Shown here: positions 55,893 to 64,000 of the stretch, in pieces
Layout: each line of letters begins with the position of its first letter
Position numbering within the stretch: position 1 is the stretch's first letter
Source: Agriotes lineatus
Lineage: Eukaryota; Arthropoda; Insecta; Coleoptera; Elateridae
Reading direction: 5' to 3'
Assembly (NCBI GenBank): GCA_940337035.1
Contig: CALNHX010002969.1
Span: 62,001-126,000, forward strand
Length of the DNA: 64,000 bases
Program-made: the position numbers and the translations under genes
Notes under the pieces: model-generated
Told to the model about the DNA's origin: nothing
Databases searched by the model: none
What the model saw: only the letters and a program-made list of their open reading frames with translations

Positions 55893-58172
55893 TTGATGAT
55901 ATGGGACAGTATAAATAATAATATTAAAAGATCTAAAACTAACAAGATACTAAATTTTAGAAAATGCGACTATGCTAAATTAAAATCAGATCTAGTTAAC
56001 ACTGACTGGGAAAATGTTCTATGTAGCACAGACTTAAACGAGGGGGTTAACAGATTTTATGGATATCTCAATTCCTTAGTCAAATTATATACTCCATTAA
56101 AAAGAGATGGCTCCCTTGATTATCCTATTTGGTTTAGTTATATTTTAAATAAATGTATTCAGGATAAACTGAAAATGCACAAACGTTATAAGAAGTATGG
56201 AAATGCTCGTGATTATGATACCTTGTCCTTATTACGTAAAAGGAGCAAAGAATTGATTTCTAAATGTTACAAGGAATTTATAGACAACGTTGAGACCTCC
56301 CTTGATTCAACCACCAAACTTTTTTGGACGTATGTAAGAGGTAAAAATGCTAGTAAAGGTATTCCGAGTACTATGATCTATGAGGGACAAAGCTCGTCGA
56401 ATGCGGTTGGTATATGTGAATTATTTTCCAATTTTTTCGCGTCTGTTTTTGACAATAATCCCAATGTTGTACATGAGTGTCACAGTGAAATAAGAAGCAG
56501 TTCGGTACTGTCATCGATTGTCATTAGCAGAAATGACATTCTGCAGAAGTTGCGGAATTTGGATCCTAACAAGAGTCCGGGTCCCGCTTATTTTGTGAGA
56601 ATGTGCTCCGAAGAGCTGTTAAATCCTTTGCATATTTTATTCAACAGATCCTTAGCGAACAGAATTTTTTCTTCTTCTTGGAAGACTGCTCACGTTATTC
56701 CTATATTGAAAGGAGGGGATAGCTCTCGGTGTGAAAATTACCGTCCTATTAGCATCCTATCTTGTATAGCTAAGGTATTTGAGTCCTTGGTTTACTCCCA
56801 TATTTACAGTCACATCAATCCTCTAATTTCGCCTCGTCAGCATGGTTTTGTTAAGGAGAAGTCTACTGTCACTAACTTACTAGAATATAATAATTTTTTG
56901 TGTAAGGCATTTGGAAAACATAAACAAGTTGACTCTATCTATACAGACTTTCGAAAAGCGTTTGATAAAGTTAATCATGCGCTATTATGTCACAAACTTG
57001 CTGCCTACGGCATACACGGGAGTCTGCTTTGGTGGGTCCAATCCTACATAAGTAATCGGAGCCAAGAGGTAGCTCTTTCTGGATATATATCCCCCTCTGT
57101 TGCCATACTTTCCGGCGTGCCGCAGGGCTCACACCTGTGTCCGTTATTCTTTTTGATATTTATTAACGACCTAATTCCTCTTATCAAATGTGACTGCCTA
57201 CTTTACGCTGATGACCTAAAGATATTTAGGGTGATAAATAACGTACAAGACTGTCAGGATCTTCAAGCTGATTTAGATATAATTTCCAACTGGTGTGTTT
57301 TGAATTCCATGTCTGTAAATGTCGCAAAATGTTTCGTGGTCACATTTACAAAGAAGATCAACACTATTGATTATAACTATTATATAAGTGGTCAAATTTT
57401 ATCACGCAAGACTGTCATCAGAGACCTAGGTGTTATTTTGATAATAAATTAACGTTTAAAGAGCATTATGACAATATTGCTACGAATTGTAACAAACTAA
57501 GTGGATTTATTTTGAGAATAACTAAGGGTTTCAAAAGTCCAATGAGTGCATTAAAATTGTATGCAAGCCTCGTCAGAAGAAAAGGTTCAGCGCTCTTTTT
57601 TGAGGTCCTTATGTTATCGATATGGTCTTAAACGACAATTATATTCATATGAGGCACGACTTATACATTTTAAGATTGATACCTTATCAAGCAGACGACA
57701 AAGGTATGAATTGATTTATCTGCATAGAATTTTAAATAATAGTGCCCATACCTTACTTCTGTCAGATATTTCACTTAATACCTTATCCCGTACGCGGAAT
57801 CCTATGGTATTTGATATCCCGACAGGTACGAATAACGTTACGTGTAACAACCCTTTATACAGAATGTGTAGATCCTTTAACGTGCTTTTTGCCAACTACA
57901 GAGATGTGGACCTCTTTAATAGTAATTTAGATACATATAAGAGCCAAATACATAACTCTCGTCTGTTAAACGAAAAATTAGGCTAGTAATGTACTTTCAC
58001 TGTAAAGTTGATGTATATTTTTATAATATGTAAATTGTTTCCTTTTTTCTTTTATTAACAAGCTGTGTACACTGCGGTTTGGATTGATGACTGATTCACT
58101 TGCTTTTTTTCAAATTATATATGCCCTTGTCATCAGTCTGTTACGTGTACCTAATTTAAATAAATAAATAAG
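55893..58172 (+). pseudogene. Jockey/CR1-like LINE, 5'-truncated, (AAAT)n tail
   Basis: The 519-codon frame 55893-57452 contains the post-endonuclease linker and RT: LDPNKSPGPAYFVRMCSEEL, YRPISILSCIAKVFESLV, QHGFVKEKSTVTNLLEY, YTDFRKAFDKVNHALLCHKL, SGVPQGSHLCPLFFLIFIND and LLYADDLKIFRVI (YADD). After a shift at 57450 the C-terminal part continues; about 25 residues usual between LYASLVR and KVQRSFLRSLCYRYG are missing (deletion near 57575). The tail aaataaataaataa at 58157-58172 marks the 3' end. No endonuclease. Confidence 0.85.
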
Positions 58173-58744
58173 TATGTTAAGAAATTCCATTTAGACACAT
58201 TTCACAATGGGCCTAGAACTGTAGAACGAACTACAACTTACATTTCTAAAAACTAAAGGTTAATCCAAAACCTTTAGTACCGTCATTTTGTGAACAAAGA
58301 ACGTGTATGCGAATAAAATATTTAAATTCCTTAAGATCAAACTGCAGCTGCAGGAAGAGAATGGCAGGTAATGATAACAATGCTAAATTAACAAAAAAAA
58401 AAACTGTAAATTAAGTTTCTTATAATTATAACAGCATCTATCTTTTCATTTTGTATTTAGCTATTTAATAATAATTTTTGTTTTTTAAGTTTTATTTGCT
58501 CTTGAATTAGTATTTTTTATAGACGTGCAAATATCTTTTTGGCGTATGTATAAGTCTACTCCAACTTATTAATAAAGTTGCGTAATTGATTACTATTTTA
58601 ATAATTCAGCAAAACTCAATTAATGTGCCTATCCTACGCCTATTCGTCGATAAAAATAATACTCGAAGACATTTATTGATATCTAACCAAATTCATCCAT
58701 TCTACACTGCATGTGCACTGCATATATAGTAAAATTGCGGAAAC
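58173..58744. other. AT-rich spacer, no gene seen
   Basis: No coding frame or repeat with support in about 570 bases. Confidence 0.4.
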
Positions 58745-58995
58745 AAACGGTGCACGTCATCAACAAATCATGGCGTCATAACTTTAAATGCCAATCCAGA
58801 AAACAAAAATTACCAGTGATTGAAGAATATAATGAATTTTATCATATTTCTTGTAACTATAGGTAAATCACAGAATCAAACGGTGTGCGTCATCAAACAG
58901 TAACTTTAAATTAATAACTATATTTTTTCTTATAAGTACCTTTACTAACTTTAAACGCTAACCCAGAAAACAAAAATTATCAGTAATTGAAGCGC
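58745..58995. mobile_element. Relative of the 200-bp palindromic MITE
   Basis: Contains gcggaaacaaacggtgcacg (58748) and cttgtaactataggtaaatc then acagaatcaaacggtg, matching the ends and centre of the 7159-7358 MITE. Here the unit is present as two direct copies about 157 bp apart (taactttaaatgccaatcca at 58789, taactttaaacgctaaccca at 58947) rather than as one palindrome. Confidence 0.65.
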
Positions 58996-59740
58996 GAATT
59001 TAATTATTTTTATAACTAGGTTGACACCACTGTCTACTAATTTATTATTAGCCCTTGGATCGATTATTGATTTTGCACTTCTAACCTTAATTGTTTTTAA
59101 GGTTGTGCCAAGTGTTTGTGTGTCCTTCTTACAACTACTTGTCTGGATCATATCACGGTTCATTATACCGAAAGGTTTGTGCAAGCAGTCTAAGCAAATT
59201 GTGGCTTCCTTGATAAGCTACTTTGAAAAGTAAGGAGATAACGGTGGACCTTTGATTTCTTTAAATGTTGTTAGAGAGGTAAGTGTTGTTTTTTAAATTC
59301 CAGTTTATAGTGTATAAATCTCATATTATGTTACAGTGAGTTGCGAATACTTTGAATCTTAGCATCTCGACCGTTAGCATTGTATCGGCAACGGTAAAAA
59401 CTAATAAACTGATCCACAGTCCGAAACGAAAAAACCCAAGAAAAAGCTTGTTGAAATCGACGATTTCGATCAAGCAGCAATACTTGAAAAATATACGGAA
59501 AACTGCCAATTCTTATGTCAATGGAACGCGAAAAGCGATTATGTTATTTAATACATCATAACACTTTTTAATATTTAGTTTCAATGAATTGCCATTAAAT
59601 AATTGATGCCAATCAATTTCCTGAAGTTCTTTATTTATTTCGGCGTAGTTGGCTTTTGTATAGCTAGTTAAAATATTGCTTAGAAGGTATACCTGCTTTC
59701 TTTATTAATGACGGAACAAAATTTAAACACAATATAAGAA
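58996..59740. other. Unassigned, possibly decayed Env region
   Basis: Short frames occur on both strands (for example 59021-59233 plus, 59352-59561 plus with a lysine-rich segment), none with a recognised domain. By position it may be the upstream part of the envelope remnant that follows. Confidence 0.3.
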
Positions 59741-60064
59741 ATGGTTTCTTTACCAATGCTCAACCAAACAGTTAATCAACCAACTGTTAATAATATTGAA
59801 TTTCCAAAATTTCATTTAGAAAACATCGATCTGGATGACATACAACAGCTTAGGGAAAAATTAAGGAAATTGCCCGGTGAACTTGTGACTACCAATTACA
59901 ATACTTATGCACAAGCAAGTAACTTTGCATTAATTATTATTTTAGCTTTAATATTGTTTGCCATATTTGTATTATATAAGTACGATTTATTGCCTAAAAT
60001 CTGCAAAAGAATTAAATCAAAAATCAATAATGTACTTTTACAACCTATAGAAATATTGCCCTGA
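59741..60064 (+). pseudogene. Probable errantivirus Env C-terminus
   Basis: 107 codons. An amphipathic region IDLDDIQQLREKLRKLPGEL is followed by a single strong membrane segment (about residues 62-80, ASNFALIIILALILFAIF) and a short basic tail KICKRIKSKIN. This layout and the DIQQL/LPG pattern fit the anchor end of insect gypsy-type Env proteins. The ectodomain is absent or unrecognisable, so it is a remnant. It could alternatively be an unrelated small membrane protein. Confidence 0.45.
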
Positions 60065-60340
60065 AAAAGAGGTAGAAAATGTGATTTCCCCAATTTTTCA
60101 TCTTACGATGGGAGGAATTATGTTATGGTAATCTTAAGTACAAGCACTACGTTGCGTTCCCAGATAAATAGGAAGAACATTAGTTATGATAAGATAATCT
60201 CAACTGCAGTAGCGTATTACATTTCCTTGCATTCCCGAGGGACATAAGTTTTATCTTATCTTTGCCGATGCAGCTTATGTGATCTGGTAGCGTACATGGC
60301 AGAATGCAAGCAATTATAATTTAGAATCTGTACCATTCAC
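60065..60340 (+). repeat. Candidate solo or 3' LTR remnant
   Basis: Directly after the Env-like end lies a purine-rich gatgggagg (60108-60116), a plausible polypurine tract, followed by sequence without coding frames and with acgttgcg and ccgatgcagc patches. No second copy is in the window, so LTR identity is inference from position alone. Confidence 0.3.
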
Positions 60341-60419
60341 ATGTATTTTAAAATTGTAACTCCGTCTGTGTATTAGTATGATTTTTTTAAAATTTTAATC
60401 ACAGTTCGTAAATTTAATT

Positions 60420-60667
60420 GGGGCCAAAATTATATATAACAGCAATGAGATAACATGAACAAGAAAATAGAATGCTTTGCTTGGCTGAGAAACGGATAAT
60501 CATAGAAGCAAATATTCGAGTAGGCTTGACACTCATTTTAACTATGACATATGTCAGCTAAACATGCCTACTAAAATAATATTTTCATATGGTAATCTCT
60601 TTCTTACTCAAGCATTCTATTTTGTTGATCATGTTATCTCATTGCTGTTATATATAATTATGGCCCC
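60420..60667. mobile_element. 248-bp MITE with ~60-bp inverted ends
   Basis: Left tip ggggccaaaattatatataa and right tip ttatatataattatggcccc are inverted, and the match continues through cagcaatgagataacatga and aatagaatgctt. The loop is about 120 bp. No target duplication could be seen and no gene is encoded. Confidence 0.82.
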
Positions 60668-60797
60668 ATCAGTATAACTGATATGTCATTTTGCATCCTT
60701 AAGTAATAAGTTTTGTTTGACATGAACCGCTAGCCGATTGTTGAAAATGTAAGCGTAACGAGATTTTCGCAAACCATTTCATGGTGGTTTTCCTCTT

Positions 60798-61068
60798 CTT
60801 CTTCTTCTTCCTCATTAGGCCAGTGGCCTGTTTAGTACCACAAAGTTGTGGTTCTATGAGCCCTCTTTACTCGTAAGTCGAGTAAGTGGCTAACCTTGCC
60901 CATCGAAAACGAGGAAGAGTTCCTTTGTTCAGGGTTAACGACTACTACAGGTGTTAGAGCGGTAGCCGAGGAGCGTAAGATTTTTAAAATTCTTCTACAG
61001 TCGCCGGGAGTCGAACCCGGGCTGGCCACCTGAGGGTAGATTATTTGCTAGCCGGACCATCCGCTCAA
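60798..61068 (-). mobile_element. tRNA-derived SINE with 15-bp target duplication
   Basis: Read on the minus strand it begins with a tRNA-like head (gagcggatggtccggctagc as A-box region, gggttcgactccc as B box), then a body of about 180 bp, and ends in a (GAA)n tail at about 60798-60815. Flanks ggtggttttcctctt (60783-60797) and ggtggtgttcctctt (61069-61083) are a 15-bp target duplication with one mismatch. Different family from the SINE at 37436. Confidence 0.85.
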
Positions 61069-61083
61069 GGTGGTGTTCCTCTT

Positions 61084-62500
61084 TCTGCTTTGTATGAATT
61101 TAACTCAAGCCGAAAATGTTTAGAAACTGTGATAATGATTTGAATAAATTAACAGCGCAGTGCATAATTTAAAAATTACACCCTTTACATGCCCACAAGA
61201 AAACCCAAAGAAAGGAAAACGGAAGAAGATATGCGTTTTGCTACTAACAATGTAATAGATTTACCTCGCGAGTGTGTAACAAATGCAAGAGAAATCGCCA
61301 TTCTTAACACCTGAAAAATATGTGCACAGACTGTTTTACAGTGCAAAAGCTTCTGTGAAATTTAACGAATGCAATAATAATACATAGGAAAACGTATTCC
61401 TCTCAAAATACAAAATCATATAGTAAACTATTCCGCTCTAAAGTCAAAATAGCATGCCAGGGTCTGCGCGAGTGTAGAACGTTAAAAAAATACCTCCAAA
61501 ATCTACCTGTAAAAATAGATTAAGCAACATTTTACTATTTTGCAGCCTTTTTTAATTGTGTTGGCCTAGCAGTTTAGAGAATCTACTTTAGTAACTTTAG
61601 TTAAGAATCAAAATCAATGTATAATTTTGAGACATTGATGTCATTGATACATATCAAGCATTAGAGTAAGGTTGTCTACATGCGCTCATGGACCGTGAGA
61701 AAGTACTTTATAGAGATTGTTCTAATTACAATTACCTAGAATTTCAATGTTGTCGAAAATGTTTATTTTTATTTCCTATCTCAAACAATTCACCACTTCT
61801 CTAACTAATAAATAGAAACCGTGGCAGTTCTTAATATATATATTCGCTGAACGCGAGCTATCAAGTGCAGCACAGTGCTTGTTTATTCTGACTCTTGAGT
61901 AATTGTTTGCTTTCATATTTATCAATTCGGTATACCTTTATACGGGACAATCTATGAAAAAGCTGATTCACCAGATAAAGGCACATATAATTTGAGCTGC
62001 ATTAAATTCTTGGAATGACTCTAGCTGTAATTAATTTTTAAAGTATGGCTGTCGATTGTCCGATGTGGTTCATAATGTCTAAAAAATTACATTTACAAAT
62101 TTAAGCCGGAGCCACTAATTGAAAAAGTCATTAATATACAATTGTCGTTCAGTTAAGATACCTAGGTCCAAAAAGTCCAGATTTTTCATACTTGTTTGTT
62201 TTGTTGAAATGGATCTGTCGAGTTTTAATAATTTGTGCACGTACATGGAGTTTGAGAATACTCGCATATTGTTGCAATTATCATTTTATAAAACTTCATT
62301 GAAGTAAACAAAAGACGCAATTCATTAAAAAATTTATAGATATCCTTGCCGAAATATTCTAAAGCGAAAAGCAACTGCTCAGCAGGCACACGTACGTTCT
62401 TTTTACTGTTTACATAATTATTCTGTTTATTAATGTTGGCTATGACGTTTATTGAGTGAGTTCATATGACGCCGATATGTCTTTGATTTTAAAAGCTTTT
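61084..62500. other. About 1.4 kb without recognised feature
   Basis: AT-rich DNA with short frames only (for example 62119-62307), none with family resemblance, and no repeat that I could detect. Could be genuine unique intergenic sequence or an intron. Confidence 0.4.
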
Positions 62501-62509
62501 TACACCTGC

Positions 62510-63490
62510 AGTTAATGTAAAACGTAGATTTTTACGTTTATAAAAACATGAAAACTTAACATTTTCTATATTACCTTAAAATAACATTAAGATAAAACGA
62601 TTTTGGATCAGTAGTTGACTCTTAACGTCGATATAACTTAGATACAATGTGATAATTACGTTTTGCGCTGCGTTTTTATATCGTTGATTTTAAGTGTAAT
62701 TAAGACCAGCATTCAATGATCAACATTGACATGACGTTCAAAAAAACACGTAAGTTGTACTCGTCTTCAGTGCTTGTGATCAGCTCGCCTATCAGGCGTA
62801 AGGTTATTGCTCACATGATGATGTCAACCAATTGAAACGCGTTATGGTACCACACCACAGTAGAATGTTACAGTAAGCTGACACACCGTTCTCTCTCTTT
62901 GTCTGGCGATCTGGATTCACTGGTTAGATCGCCATTTGTGAAGCCGATAAAATTAGAAAATCTATGAGTCAGAACGTTGTGTATTTATTATTCGAGTTTG
63001 GCATAAGGCTAATAATTGCGTTAAAAGAATACAAGGTAGGTAGTACATGCCATGTTCAAACAAGCTCAGTTTTTTCCTATTTTAGATACAACGACTGTCG
63101 ACTTTGGGGGGAAGTACATAGCAAAAAACGTAAAACGTAAAAAGCAAGTTGAAGTGATTAAAATGCAACGGGCTTATAACGTTAACACTTAACTATACAA
63201 TGACGTTACTAATACGTCGTTTTAACATATAAAGCACGTAGTTTTTCTGTTAAAAAGACAACAATGTTACAACTTTAACATATGTGGGAAAATTGTACAA
63301 TATCATGACGTTCAAAAGACGTCGGCTTGGTAACCAATCGTAAAAAAACACGTTAACTAGTCAGCAACAATGTTGAAAACTTACGTGTTATAGATCACAA
63401 TTATAACGTCCACACATAGTGGTCTTATTTGGTCTGACTTAAACGTTAAAAGGCCGTCATACCACGTAACGTTGAAAAAGTGGTTGATTT
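62510..63490. repeat. AACGT/ACGTT-rich region
   Basis: The words aacgt, acgtt, gacgt and acgtc occur repeatedly on both strands (for example gtaaaacgtagatttttacgtt, atgacgttcaaaa at 62733 and 63305, aatacgtcgttttaaca, aaacgttaaaaggccgtc, cacgtaacgttg). The spacing is irregular. The repeated short box in AT-rich DNA resembles transposase-binding subterminal regions, but no element end was identified. Confidence 0.45.
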
Positions 63491-63641
63491 TCTGGACAGC
63501 TCGACATTAATATAAGGCTTCGTCCAAAGTTATGTTTCAAAGTTAGTTCCACGTGTACAGACACGCACAGTGGGGGAGAAGCTGCAAATCCCCGAAGTTA
63601 GGCGCTTTTGAGAAGTGTGCAACGTCTAACAACTCGAACTA

Positions 63642-63992
63642 TTATATTTTTCCAATTCCCGATCGTGAACGAGTACCATTGATTTTCAATCCCCTGATTT
63701 TGTGACGGCTAAATTCAATCCGAAGAATATCGACAAGGTTTCGAGTTTTAAAACCGACTCCGATTTTCGAAAGGATTTTTAAATTTTGATTATTGGAAGC
63801 TTTCGTGATAACATAGGACGCGAACTTGTCTAATTTTCTAATATGTATTGGAAATACTTTTGGATACGCACCTTTTGCTTTAGATGACGATATCTCGGCG
63901 ATAAACGTAGAAGACAGACGAGGTTTACATGCCACTGCTTTACAGGGGTTTAATAAACAAGTATTTATTTTGTTGCAAGAGCAATAAACCAA
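63642..63992 (-). other. Unassigned 116-codon ORF at the right edge
   Basis: Minus-strand frame rich in Lys, Ser and Ile (LSKIGVGFKTRNLVDILRIE, FSRHKIRGLKINGTRSRSG). It has no recognised domain, signal peptide or membrane segment, and the start region overlaps the window edge. Composition is less AT-rich than the region to its left. It might be non-coding; function unknown. Confidence 0.25.
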
Positions 63993-64000
63993 GAATAGAA

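Noticed and set aside
58951..59233. Overlapping ORFs as a small membrane protein gene
   Set aside because: Plus and minus frames overlap fully, neither matches a family, and the sequence is AT-rich decay next to a MITE.
1..64000. Bacterial-type operons, ribosome binding sites or riboswitches
   Set aside because: Introns, LINEs, SINEs and insect-type transposons show this is eukaryotic nuclear DNA, so prokaryotic signals were not annotated.

Overview
This is a stretch of eukaryotic, almost certainly insect, nuclear DNA that is AT-rich, has no convincing host gene, and consists almost wholly of transposable elements in different states of decay. The evidence is the mix of families: a BEL/Pao retrotransposon, an errantivirus (Ty3/gypsy element with an Env remnant), several non-LTR LINEs, an arthropod-type EnSpm/CACTA element with a SAM-domain partner gene, Harbinger, ISL2EU-like (DDE transposase plus SWIM/YqaJ exonuclease), hAT, MULE, P-like and Helitron elements, and two tRNA-derived SINEs. 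GT-AG introns can be read in several transposon genes. The order of insect cannot be fixed from the window; a beetle or another insect with many such elements would fit.

Layout. 0-2.3 kb: LINE endonuclease fragment, then a broken Harbinger transposase. 2.3-4.7 kb: scattered exons of a SWIM-type gene on the minus strand, interrupted by a 117-bp tandem repeat and a Helitron. 5.5-8.5 kb: ISL2EU-like element (SWIM/YqaJ gene on plus, DDE transposase on minus, converging), with a 200-bp palindromic MITE between them. 8.5-12.6 kb: MITEs, a duplicated P-like fragment, and unassigned DNA. 12.63-22.76 kb: a nest. An element with ~0.7-kb terminal inverted repeats and a CXC-domain ORF contains a 544-bp hAT MITE in its ORF and a 6.6-kb BEL/Pao element inside its right inverted repeat. 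22.8-27.4 kb: THAP fragments, a 5'-truncated LINE, an internally deleted hAT gene.

27.416-34.134 kb: a full-length EnSpm/CACTA element with two minus-strand genes; a seven-exon SAM-domain gene ends one base before the transposase start. 34.1-42.3 kb: a decayed errantivirus (gag, protease, RT, RNase H, integrase, Env piece), itself hit by a hAT MITE (perfect 8-bp target duplication) and a SINE. 42.3-47.0 kb: an old minus-strand LINE fragment and the best preserved LINE of the window (one frameshift). 47.0-52.5 kb: a SUMO-like fragment, a 1.1-kb foldback, a 2.2-kb foldback MULE with 9-bp target duplication, and an 0.8-kb element with inverted repeats. 53-58.2 kb: THAP fragment, an RTE-like LINE and a Jockey/CR1-like LINE. 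58.7-64 kb: MITEs, an Env C-terminus with a candidate LTR, a SINE with 15-bp target duplication, and an AACGT-rich region with no recognised gene.

The best candidates for something not yet named are the long-TIR element with the CXC-domain protein (12.6-22.8 kb), the MULE whose inverted arms both carry the end of its own gene (49.3-51.5 kb), and the stop-start coupled gene pair of the EnSpm element (30.7 kb).
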